The notes under the pieces are model-generated. The model was not told where the DNA came from and ran no database searches. It saw only the letters and a list, made by a program, of their open reading frames with translations. From assembly GCA_964571965.1 (NCBI GenBank), contig CAZNFQ010000097.1:1-7802 (forward strand): DNA of 7,802 nt, written 5' to 3'. Positions 1-5,910 of this stretch are shown piece by piece; the first letter of the stretch is position 1, and each line of letters starts with the position of its first letter. This DNA comes from Sabulitectum sp964571965 (GTDB taxonomy: Bacteria > Fermentibacterota > Fermentibacteria > Fermentibacterales > JCC-6). Made by a program: the position numbers and the translations under genes.

Positions 1-437
1 ACTGGGCAATTGGCTCAGGCCTTGACCGAGTAATAGCTCCCGCTGAGAACCAGTGTTTCGTATTCGAAGACAATGGCGATGAGGACTGGAATGATGCATA
101 CCTGGATCCATCATACCCCAGGCCACCATTTCCTGCTCTTGGAGATCTGAATGGGGATGAAAGCCCTGACTTATTGGTGGCCACAAGGGATGGCTTCGTG
201 TGTGCTTACAGATCTGATGGTACTGTTTTGGGAACACTTAGCTTCCCATACCGTTTACCATCCGAAGTCTGTGGTGGTTTCGTTATAGCCGATATTGACA
301 ACGATGAAGAGGTAGAGGTTGTATTCGGCACCATGGACAACTATCTTCATGTTTGGGAGCTGGGTACCTGTGATGAAGGGTATGCTCCCTGGTTGCAGGT
401 TCAGCACGACGCAGAGAGGACAGGCGTACTGGAATGA
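1..437 (+). CDS. C-terminal part of an FG-GAP repeat (integrin-like propeller) protein, cut by the window edge
   Basis: The frame is open from base 3 to the TGA at 435-437, giving 144 visible residues; the start lies outside the window. Two FG-GAP-type repeats can be read: LGDLNGDESPDLLVAT followed by DGFVCAYRSDG, and IADIDNDEEVEVVFGT followed by a DNYLHVWELG strand. The D-x-[ND]-x-D acidic loops are the usual calcium-binding signature of this beta-propeller family. The tail PWLQVQHDAERTG matches the 'PW..F.HD..RTG' phrase that often closes such propellers in secreted proteins of FCB-type bacteria; family knowledge suggests an extracellular or surface role. No C-terminal sorting domain follows, because the protein stops seven residues after HDAER. 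The stop overlaps the next ATG (ATGA), so the two genes are probably co-transcribed and translationally coupled. The specific ligand or function is unknown. Confidence 0.8.
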   Translation, partial: WAIGSGLDRVIAPAENQCFVFEDNGDEDWNDAYLDPSYPRPPFPALGDLNGDESPDLLVATRDGFVCAYRSDGTVLGTLSFPYRLPSEVCGGFVIADIDNDEEVEVVFGTMDNYLHVWELGTCDEGYAPWLQVQHDAERTGVLE

Positions 438-1885
438 TCAGCCAGGTTCTGTTTCTGACACTCGCTTCTCTCACACATGCCCAAGGGTGGACCTATCCTA
501 TCGTATCAATCGAAACACCTATGCAAAACGGCTACCAAAGGAAAGATATTCTTGTAATTGGCTCTAATCAAATTCATCAGATATGGAACCGCTATGAGGG
601 GGAAAGCAGAGTTGGTTACAATGTACTTCATCCAGATGGTTCTGTGATTCTTCCCGATAGGATGTTATCGAATGACACCTGGGCATCATATGTAAGTTTA
701 TCCTCCGAAACAGATTCCACAGCTATCTCTTTTTGGCGCGAAGACTACAATCCAGTCTGGTACAGCGTACTTGATTCGGAAGGAACCACCGTCATTGAAC
801 CCACTCTGTACTCAGCAGAAGGCTGGTACAGCTGGCCTCTTATAGATTCATCTCCCGACAGCCTTGGTAGAATCCACATTGTTCACAACCTTCCCGATGG
901 TTCGATCTGTTACTCAGTATTCGAACCCGGCATTGGAGAGACATTTCGTGATACTATCCCTGACAGCTATCAACAGAGCCTGATCATTGTTGATGGAGAT
1001 CGTGTTCATATTAAGTTCAATGGCTATCCTGACGAGTGTGCCAGATACATCCAATACGATCTTTCAGGGACCATTGTTGTCCCAGCGGTGATCCTTGTTG
1101 ACGAGGAACTGGATGATTCGGACAGATGCAGTATGGCTTTAGATTCACAGGGGAATGCTTTGGTTTTTCTTGTGGAGAATCATGATGATTTGTTACCAGG
1201 ATTCTTGTCTTTGTACAAGATTGAGAAAAGCACAGGTTCGCTCATGATTGACAGAAAAGTCATGTATTGGCCTTCTGAATGGACTGCATTGCATGAACCT
1301 GTCATCCTTCCAAGACCCGGTGCCGAGTCATTTTATCTGCTGTGGGGTGAAGGAGAGCTTGGAGGCTCACCGCACATACACTACATCAAGTTCGCCATTA
1401 TCGATTCTGATGGAAACTTCATCGAGGAACCGTACATTGCGTACGATTACTCAGATGAAGATCCTCAGGACCTCGAAAGAATAGCTGCCGACGTGAATTC
1501 TGACGGGGATGTGTTCGTTAACTGGAGCGCATACTTCGAGTCAATAGATTCCTACTACATTGTCCTTGGCTGGTTTGATCACAACTGGGTTTCAGTTGAA
1601 GAGGAAGATATCGAGGTAGTGGAGCCGGTAGCCATGACCGTTACCTTTTCGGCCAATCCGTTTGCAGATGTCACCGAGGTTACGGTTTCAGGTGGAATGG
1701 AGCAACTCAGCGTTTCAGTGTATGACTTCCAAGGCAGGCTGGTCTCTGTGCTTGCTCCAGATGAGCAGGGCTGCTGCGTCTGGGATGGAACCGACTCAAA
1801 CGGACATGACCTGCCGTCCGGGGCATATGTGATAAGAGCAGAATCAGATGGGGCGAGAGCTTCAGTGCAGGTTGTGAAGTTGTAG
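434..1885 (+). CDS. Secreted repeat protein with FlgD-like C-terminal sorting domain (483 aa)
   Basis: The ATG at 434 sits inside the upstream stop (ATGA), with a purine-rich GAGAGGA at 414-420 and translational coupling likely. Residues 1-16 form a short signal peptide ending in THA, with cleavage likely before Q17. Its n-region (MISQ) carries no Lys or Arg, which is atypical. The body (about 20-390) shows recurring Y-x-hydrophobic-x-D-x-x-G units, for example NVLHPDGSV, SVLDSEGTTV, IQYDLSGTIV and AIIDSDGNFI, suggesting a beta-propeller. Residues about 397-483 form a FlgD-like Ig / Por-type C-terminal domain: SANPF, VYDFQGRLVSVL, WDGTDSNGHDLPSGAYVIRAE, ending VQVVKL. Proteins with this layout are exported by Sec and then moved across the outer membrane by a type IX-like system. 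The cargo function is not recognisable. The product is probably made together with the FG-GAP protein upstream. Confidence 0.85.
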   Translation: MISQVLFLTLASLTHAQGWTYPIVSIETPMQNGYQRKDILVIGSNQIHQIWNRYEGESRVGYNVLHPDGSVILPDRMLSNDTWASYVSLSSETDSTAISFWREDYNPVWYSVLDSEGTTVIEPTLYSAEGWYSWPLIDSSPDSLGRIHIVHNLPDGSICYSVFEPGIGETFRDTIPDSYQQSLIIVDGDRVHIKFNGYPDECARYIQYDLSGTIVVPAVILVDEELDDSDRCSMALDSQGNALVFLVENHDDLLPGFLSLYKIEKSTGSLMIDRKVMYWPSEWTALHEPVILPRPGAESFYLLWGEGELGGSPHIHYIKFAIIDSDGNFIEEPYIAYDYSDEDPQDLERIAADVNSDGDVFVNWSAYFESIDSYYIVLGWFDHNWVSVEEEDIEVVEPVAMTVTFSANPFADVTEVTVSGGMEQLSVSVYDFQGRLVSVLAPDEQGCCVWDGTDSNGHDLPSGAYVIRAESDGARASVQVVKL

Positions 1886-1914
1886 TCAACACAATTTACA
1901 GAAAGCACCCCTTC

Positions 1915-1966
1915 TGGCGGCTTGTCTCTTCTGGCGAGCCTGACAGGAATATCTTCGAAAAAACTA
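1915..1966 (+). repeat. Dispersed intergenic element, copy 1
   Basis: The core at 1925-1960 matches copy 3 (7760-7795) at 33 of 36 positions, including the shared 17-mer TCTCTTCTGGCGAGCCT and the shared GAATATCTTCGAAA. It matches copy 2 (2669-2704) at 26 of 36. The copy begins about 30 bases after the stop of the 483-aa secreted-protein gene. In the forward frame starting CGG at 1918 it reads RLVSSGEPDRNIFEKT, with an open frame to a TGA at 2029-2031. No convincing start codon or ribosome-binding site was found. Differences from copy 2 fall mainly at third codon positions of this frame. Confidence 0.7.
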
Positions 1967-2054
1967 GTGAGCTGGCTGGCGGGAATTGCCTGCCAGAGAA
2001 GAAAGGAGGACAACACTCTCTTTGCCTTTGAACCTTGAGAGTCAGGATTCAGTA

Positions 2055-2282
2055 CTAAGCCATTGCCTCTTCTAAATGCTTTGCGATCAGCATCTTTATC
2101 AGGGATTGTCTGGGTATGCCAAGGCGCCTTGCTTCCTTGTCGAGGGAGTGGATCATCCAGATAGGGAAGTCTACATTCACCCTCCTCTGTTCCTGCTCAA
2201 CCCTTCTAGCCCTGGCCAGATCAAGGAATGCCGTTACATCTTCGGCGTTGTCGAACTTCGTATCGAAAACCTCAGCTTTCAT
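2055..2282 (-). CDS. brnA: BrnA-like ribbon-helix-helix antitoxin
   Basis: This 75-aa protein is the second gene of a two-gene toxin-antitoxin operon. Residues 33-38 (RRVNVD) fit the DNA-contacting beta strand of a ribbon-helix-helix protein. Residues about 41-52 (IWMIHSLDKEAR) and 57-72 (PRQSLIKMLIAKHLEE) fit its two helices; the VNVDFP...LDxEARRLGxxRQSLIK pattern is typical of CopG/BrnA-type partners of DUF497 toxins. The N-terminal 30 residues (FDTKFDNAEDVTAFLDL) would wrap and neutralise the toxin. The ATG is preceded by GAGGAGGTG, with nine bases between AGGAGG and the start. It overlaps the end of the toxin gene by 11 bases, favouring coupled translation. By family knowledge BrnA dimerises, neutralises BrnT and represses the shared promoter; the palindrome at 2532-2550 is the likely binding site. 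Confidence 0.85.
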   Translation of the reverse strand: MKAEVFDTKFDNAEDVTAFLDLARARRVEQEQRRVNVDFPIWMIHSLDKEARRLGIPRQSLIKMLIAKHLEEAMA

Positions 2283-2532
2283 ACAATGTCACCTCCTCGG
2301 CACGGGATATCCTTACGGAAATGATCCTGGTAACTGAATCTCTGTATGTAACCACACCTGACCAGTGTTTCCCCCTTATTCGACCAATGATCAGATACCT
2401 TGGTTCGTCCGCAGTCCGGGCCGGTATCTCCAGCAAGTCAGGATCATCCCACAGGGCTTGAGCTTCCTCGAAGTCAATGCCATGCTTATTCCTGTTTGAA
2501 CTGCTCTTGCTCAAGTCGAACTCAAATTTCAT
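2272..2532 (-). CDS. brnT: BrnT-like toxin (DUF497), RelE-fold ribonuclease
   Basis: This 86-aa protein has the full length and layout of the BrnT/DUF497 family. It starts MKFEFDLSKS; then comes the N-x-x-KHG-x-x-FEEA block at residues 13-24 and the DDP turn at 29-31. DEPRYLIIGRI lies at 42-52 and VVTYRD at 60-65, and the C-terminal RIISVRISRAEE block at 69-80. Known members are RelE-like RNases that cut mRNA and slow growth when freed from the antitoxin. All conserved blocks are present and nothing looks broken, so it should be active. The start is fixed by the family N-terminus, yet there is no Shine-Dalgarno sequence in front of it. The promoter -10 box ends only nine bases upstream, so the message should be leaderless or nearly so. 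The toxin gene precedes the antitoxin, the usual order for this family. Confidence 0.88.
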   Translation of the reverse strand: MKFEFDLSKSSSNRNKHGIDFEEAQALWDDPDLLEIPARTADEPRYLIIGRIRGKHWSGVVTYRDSVTRIISVRISRAEEVTLYES

Positions 2533-2550
2533 GGTATAGAATCTATACCA
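2532..2550. promoter_or_regulatory. Perfect 9+1+9 palindrome, likely BrnA operator
   Basis: TGGTATAGAATCTATACCA reads the same on both strands around its central base. Its proximal end shares one base with the toxin ATG, and it contains the promoter -10 hexamer. A dimeric ribbon-helix-helix repressor bound here would block RNA polymerase directly. The palindrome is seen in the sequence; assignment to BrnA is inferred from known autoregulation in this family. Confidence 0.75.
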
Positions 2551-2570
2551 ATTAGATTACTCTCTGTCAA
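2542..2570 (-). promoter_or_regulatory. Sigma70-type promoter of the brnT-brnA operon
   Basis: On the minus strand a consensus TTGACA (-35, 2565-2570) is followed after 17 bases by TATAGA (-10, 2542-2547). Transcription should start within about 0-4 bases of the brnT ATG at 2532, leaving no room for a ribosome-binding site. The -10 box is one arm of the operator palindrome. Confidence 0.75.
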
Positions 2571-2658
2571 CACTATCATCTCTATATTCATACCTACAAG
2601 GTGAAGAGGAATGAAGTCCGTTAGTCCGTGGATCCCCAACAAATAAAACCGTCCAGTG

Positions 2659-2712
2659 GGGCGGCTGGTCTCCTCCGGCGACCCCGACGAAAAAATGTTC
2701 GAACATATTCAT
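2659..2712 (+). repeat. Dispersed intergenic element, copy 2 (divergent)
   Basis: The core at 2669-2704 aligns with copy 1 at 26 of 36 positions. The forward frame with CGG at 2662 reads RLVSSGDPDEKMFEHI. This frame runs from a TAA at 2644-2646 to a TAG at 2776-2778 and has no ATG before the conserved block. Most differences from copy 1 are synonymous or conservative: CTT/CTG, TCT/TCC twice, CCT/CCC, GAG/GAC. The copy lies about 90 bases upstream of the BrnT/BrnA promoter, in the same orientation as copies 1 and 3. Confidence 0.6.
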
Positions 2713-2776
2713 CAGGCTTCTTCGCGGTGTGGTGATGTTGTGAGCAACCACCTGTTAAGCAAGTGTGGCGGTGATT

Positions 2777-3386
2777 AGTTAAGATTCAATGGGTCAAGGT
2801 GAGAGTATTGCATTCTGAGTGTCAGCCACATGGAAATCTCAACTGCATGGAGACACCACATTTGACCAATTCTGATTTGCTCATCCGAAATGTCTTGACT
2901 TGCCCCCCCGCTGTATTTTTGGTGCAAAAGGTTAGCATCTTTTGTGCTTCTGCACTTGAAAAAGGTCGATTTGGTTTCCAGATTACCCTCAGTCATTCTT
3001 GTCCTATCTCTGCCGGTAATGATTCGCTTCAATGCTTTCTCAGCCGCACCTCCTTCGAAGACAATCCCCATCATCGGTCTCAAACCTGCATACGATGATA
3101 TTGATACCGAGTTCTTATGCTTCCTTTTCTGGCGTCATTTCGATGGAATCAGCAGACAGTTCTATCCTGCTGAATCCATTCTGGCCAGGGTGGTGCCTCC
3201 AGCGGACAAACTGGGAATGCTTACCGTGGTGAATCCCTGGAACCTTACCTGCATCACGCACTGGTATTCTCGGATGTTCGAAATGAATACCGATTCCGCA
3301 TATGCCAGATCAGGATGGGATGGCCACACAATCAATGACAGCAGGGCACAGGCAGACTGAGTGCAATCCGTTGAGCCTTTTTATTG
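2777..3386. other. About 600 bases with no supported gene; possible gene relics
   Basis: Long frames exist on both strands but none is convincing. The plus frame 2944-3360 (138 aa) has codon choice resembling neighbouring genes in its second half (ending WYSRMFEMNTDSAYARSGWDG...), but no ribosome-binding site or recognisable domain. The minus frame 3083-2775 starts with TTG and reads GIVFEGGAAEKALKRI; it is also unrecognised and overlaps the first. A run of seven C lies near 2904. One of these may be a decayed gene, but the strand cannot be decided by eye. No promoter, tRNA or clear terminator was seen. Confidence 0.4.
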
Positions 3387-3389
3387 TAG

Positions 3390-3663
3390 GCGGATGTTTG
3401 CCCCGACCACACCCTCGCCAGACTGGCCAAGGGGGAGATATCCTTTGACGAAGCCCTGAGTAACTCTGATGCCGGCGCTTTTCCTGCTGCCTGTGGCTCT
3501 CCTGGCCCAGATCACCGGCATCGTGGCAAAGTGCTTCACTCAGAAGCCCTGGGCGGTGCTCCTGGCGGTGGCCCTTCGGGCCTGGGACCTTCTGCCGGGT
3601 CTACGGGGCCTGAATGTCCATGTGCGCTCCAGAGGGGAGCGCGTACAGTTGCGGTTTCTTTGA
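3390..3663 (+). pseudogene. Remnant of a small hydrophobic protein gene, frameshifted
   Basis: Two frames must be joined to read a protein-like sequence. Frame one (3390-3461) gives ADVCPDHTLARLAKGEISFDEAL, whose LAKGEISFDEA stretch resembles a short SHOCT-like helix pair. Frame two (3469-3663) gives a 64-aa segment with a hydrophobic stretch at residues 2-20 (LFLLPVALLAQITGIVA). It continues PWAVLLAVALRAWDLLPGL and ends RSRGERVQLRFL with TGA, which looks like a natural C-terminus. The switch between frames near 3460-3470 implies a frameshift or small deletion. This is the first of three broken reading frames in a row, all GC-rich and on the same strand, which probably once formed an operon. 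No function can be given. Confidence 0.45.
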
Positions 3664-3682
3664 ACGGAAGGACGGTCCCCCG

Positions 3683-3921
3683 GTGAACGACGCAGGCATG
3701 AAGATCCTCGAGATGCTCAGCAAGGGCAAGATCAGCGTGGAAGAGGCTTCGGCCCTGCCGGAGAAGGTAATTGTCCGCGAGCTGGCTCCCGAGCCGGTGT
3801 CCCCCCCTCCGAGTCTGACGCCCTCAATCGCCACCACCGGGGCATCCCCAAGTATCTCCGGGTGGTGGTGGACAGCCACGACGGCGACAAAGCCCGGGTA
3901 TTCACGAGTAGGAGGGCGGGA
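3683..3921 (+). pseudogene. SHOCT-like (YvlB-type) small protein, frameshifted
   Basis: A GTG at 3683 gives VNDAG followed by MKILEMLSKGKISVEEASAL, a clear SHOCT-like helical hairpin of the kind found in YvlB-type proteins. The frame then becomes a low-complexity Pro/Ser stretch. The family-like continuation GIPKYLRVVVDSHDGDK (from 3841) lies in another frame, and SESDALNRHHR just before it also reads well in that second frame. The shift is best placed at the run of seven C at 3801-3807. It is either a true mutation or a homopolymer sequencing error. After DGDKARVF the expected tail is missing and the frame runs straight into the YchF-like start at 3922, suggesting a deletion at the junction. 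Family role is poorly defined (often envelope stress related), so none is assigned. Confidence 0.55.
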
Positions 3922-4521
3922 ATGCAGATCGCCCTGTCCGGGGCTCCGGGCTGCGGCCGCTCCACCCTCTTCCGGGCCATGTAGGGCTCGACGGGGGTCA
4001 ACACCGGAAAACCCCTCACGGTCGGGGTTCCGGACCCCTGGCTCGACTTTCTTGCGAAACACTGGAACCCCTTAGGGGCCGTCCACGCGCGGTGACCTTC
4101 ACCGATGTTCCCTCCCCCGCCTTCAATACCCGGGGGATGAACCTTCTCCACCTGGCCGCCCCCTTCGCCCTGGTCTCCCTGAAGACCCTGATGGCGGTGT
4201 GCAACCGCTCCGGCGACGGGGTATCCCCCTAGGAAACGGCCCGAAGCGCCCCAGAGAACGCCAGCGCGCCGTTTCTCGCCGTAGACGCTGGGCTGGAACT
4301 GGAACTGCTGGAGATTCCTCAGGAGGAGAGGCTGGACCTCCTGAATGACATGGGCTACCGTCGTACGGGTCTCGACGCCCTCCTGCACGAGGCCTTCGTC
4401 CTGCTGGACCTGGTGGTCTATTTCACCATGGACCCTGAAGAGGAAGGTCCTGGTGGGGCTGGAGGGAAAGGACTGCAGGGTGAAGGACGGCGACATCCTG
4501 CTGTTCCGGTTCTCGGTCTGA
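3922..4521 (+). pseudogene. ychF: Decayed YchF-like (Obg-family, DUF933) GTPase gene
   Basis: An ATG at 3922 with GGAGGG just upstream starts MQIALSGAPGCGRSTLF, a P-loop (residues 7-15) in which the usual Lys is Arg. A TAG interrupts at 3982-3984. The same frame goes on to GVPDPWLDFLAKHWNP, closely matching the YchF 'VPDPRLDKLAE..KP' signature. A one-base loss near 4091 shifts the frame to VTFTDVPSPAFNTRGMNLL (G3 region), then ALVSLKTLMAVCNRSGDG, where most of the helical domain is absent. A second TAG lies at 4230-4232. The frame resumes with LELELLEIPQEERLDLL, DMGYRRTGLDALL and LVVYFTMDPEE, the start of the DUF933/TGS domain. A deletion plus frameshift near 4435-4441 leads to the authentic-looking end GLEGKDCRVKDGDILLFRF, SV and TGA. 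About 200 codons remain of the usual 360 or so. YchF binds ATP/GTP and ribosomes; this copy cannot make a working protein. Confidence 0.75.
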
Positions 4522-4551
4522 CCGTCCCGGGTGGGGGATTCCGAAGCCTCC

Positions 4552-5601
4552 TCAGAGGCGCACAACCCGGAGCAACGCCTCCTGCCCTTCGGTGGACCGG
4601 ACCTGAACGAAGTACACACCCTGTGGCGAACCGGATGCCTGCCAGGTGAAGACGCCCGGGAAGGGAGCCTCCAGGACGGCTCTCCCCGCGGTGTCGAAGA
4701 CGGTGATGGAAGCGACACCCTGGATCCCGGTCCCGAGGAACGAGACGGTGCCGGAAAAGGGATTTCTGGATGGGCTCACCTCCAGCGGAGGCAGACACAC
4801 GCCGGAGCTTTCGGCGATCATCACTGCGTCCAGCTGGATCTGGTAGATCCGATGTTTTTCGGGATTGCTTGCCCAGAGGTACCGGGACCCGTTATCCGTG
4901 CTGTACGCCATGCCCCGCACGGGATTGACCTCGCTGATCCAATCGGTCAGGACCGCATCCAGGGTGTAGGCCCGGATGGGAGAGTCAGGGTCGTTCGTGG
5001 CCACCCAGAACAGGTCGTCTGACGACAGGTTGTCGTCGCCCTCACGGGTGAAGTCGTAGGTGGTGAGGCTCGTGGGGATCTGCCCGCCGTAGGGGGGCCA
5101 GGTGATGAACCCCGGAGTGGGCAGTGGAGTGTAGTACATGAAGTGGTTGGTGTAGACCTGAACACCGATCCAGAACACGTGGGTGGCGCTACCCGCGGCG
5201 CCGCTCACCGGCCAGTACATGTGCAGAGCGTCGTGAGAACGATCCGCGGAGAAGCCTTCCTCTCCCTTCATGTCATCCAGCGCGGTGTAGCCGGCGTGTT
5301 CCCCGGAAGTGGTGAACTTGGTCACGTGTTGGGTACCCCTGGTGATGTACAGCAGGTCCCCGGCGTAGCCGATGCCGTCCGCGACGCTGAAGTAGGTGGG
5401 AAAGGACGCCAAGACCGTGCCGTCGGAAGGGTCCATCCGGTAGACCATTCCGTCGGAGGATACCGAGAAGAGGTGCCCTTCGGCGAAGGCGAGCCCCGTG
5501 ACAGATGTATCGGGTGCATCGAAGGAGTTCACCACGAACCCGCCGGCCAGGAGGGCGGGAGAGAGAAAGAGGAGAAATCCCGTACTCCGCAACGATCCCA
5601 T
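4552..5601 (-). CDS. Secreted propeller-like protein with C-terminal sorting domain (349 aa)
   Basis: The ATG at 5601 is preceded by AGGGAGG with six bases of spacing, below a strong promoter. Residues 1-19 or so are a signal peptide (MGSLRSTGFLLFLSPALLA). Residues about 30-265 read like a loose beta-propeller: VTGLAFAEGHLFSVSSDG, VYRMDPSDGTVLASF, DGIGYAGDLLYITRG, DDLFWVATND and RYLWASNPEKHRIYQIQ. Residues about 272-349 form a Por/FlgD-like sorting domain: LEVSPSRNPFSG, ASITVFDTAGRAVLEA, GSPQGVYFVQV, ending LLRVVRL. It should leave the cell through Sec plus a type IX-like system. It is the only intact gene in the GC-rich block, and its codons share that composition. A five-base-pair hairpin (4546-4559) overlaps its stop, with no T-run. 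It faces the decayed YchF-like gene tail to tail, 30 bases apart. Substrate or ligand unknown. Confidence 0.85.
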   Translation of the reverse strand: MGSLRSTGFLLFLSPALLAGGFVVNSFDAPDTSVTGLAFAEGHLFSVSSDGMVYRMDPSDGTVLASFPTYFSVADGIGYAGDLLYITRGTQHVTKFTTSGEHAGYTALDDMKGEEGFSADRSHDALHMYWPVSGAAGSATHVFWIGVQVYTNHFMYYTPLPTPGFITWPPYGGQIPTSLTTYDFTREGDDNLSSDDLFWVATNDPDSPIRAYTLDAVLTDWISEVNPVRGMAYSTDNGSRYLWASNPEKHRIYQIQLDAVMIAESSGVCLPPLEVSPSRNPFSGTVSFLGTGIQGVASITVFDTAGRAVLEAPFPGVFTWQASGSPQGVYFVQVRSTEGQEALLRVVRL

Positions 5602-5630
5602 TATGAACCTCCCTACTTTTAACTTTACAT

Positions 5631-5658
5631 TTTATACTCATACGCGAATGTATGTCAA
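5631..5658 (-). promoter_or_regulatory. Sigma70-type promoter of the 349-aa secreted protein gene
   Basis: On the minus strand TTGACA (5653-5658) and TATAAA (5631-5636) are separated by 16 bases. The predicted start near 5624 leaves a leader of about 20-25 bases that contains the AGGGAGG ribosome-binding site (5608-5614). The region around it is AT-rich compared with the flanking GC-rich DNA. No operator-like palindrome was noticed. Confidence 0.65.
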
Positions 5659-5784
5659 GATGCAGGGTTAGGGGCACCGGTGTCCTGCAGGAGCGCGGGG
5701 TCCTCAGAGAGCCGCCGGTTCTTTTCCATTGACCGCCATTTGGTGGATGATTCTGACCACCTACGCCGATCCCAGGAAGATCAC

Positions 5785-5910
5785 TCACAGCCAGTAGACC
5801 CAGAGCAGGGCGGCCATGATGTCGATGAAGGACCCGTACACGAAACCCCACTGCGGTCGGGAGACGGACCACATGTAGAGGCAGGTGCCCAGGGCCGTGA
5901 GCAGTGTGCT
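5785..5910 (-). pseudogene. C-terminal remnant of an unidentified membrane protein
   Basis: On the minus strand a frame ending in TGA (5785-5787) reads STLLTALGTCLYMWSV, then SRPQWGFVYGSFID, then IMAALLWVYWL. This is two hydrophobic segments joined by a short polar loop, a convincing membrane-protein tail. Reading upstream, membrane-like sequence ends at about 5910 and DNA coding on the other strand begins. Only about 40 codons survive, with no start, so the gene is cut at its 5' side. It lies about 125 bases upstream of the promoter of the 349-aa gene and on the same strand. The intervening 5659-5784 holds only small palindromes (CACCGGTG, CCTGCAGG) and no gene I can support. Family not recognised. 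Confidence 0.5.

Noticed and set aside
1976..1996. Hairpin CTGGC...GCCAG as a terminator for brnT-brnA
   Set aside because: The stem has an A-C mismatch, and the T-run on the minus strand begins about 12 bases after the stem, too far for a standard intrinsic terminator.
1579..2016. 145-aa minus-strand open frame opposite the end of the 483-aa gene
   Set aside because: It lies antisense to a well-supported sorting domain. Its FEDIPVRLARR stretch is the reverse reading of the dispersed element, whose codon-like variation fits the plus frame better.
3614..4075. 153-aa plus-strand open frame taken as one protein
   Set aside because: Only its first part (SHOCT-like helices) is protein-like; the rest is a Pro/Ser/Arg shadow of the YchF-like pseudogene in another frame.
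4546..4559. GCCTC-CTCA-GAGGC hairpin between the convergent genes
   Set aside because: Only five base pairs, overlaps a stop codon and has no T-run on either strand; not enough to call a terminator.
3732..4718. 328-aa minus-strand open frame
   Set aside because: Arg/Pro/Gly/Ser-rich composition typical of a shadow frame in GC-rich DNA; it lies opposite recognisable YchF-like sequence and shows no domain.
5143..5622. 159-aa plus-strand open frame
   Set aside because: Antisense shadow of the 349-aa secreted protein, which has a signal peptide, promoter, ribosome-binding site and sorting domain.
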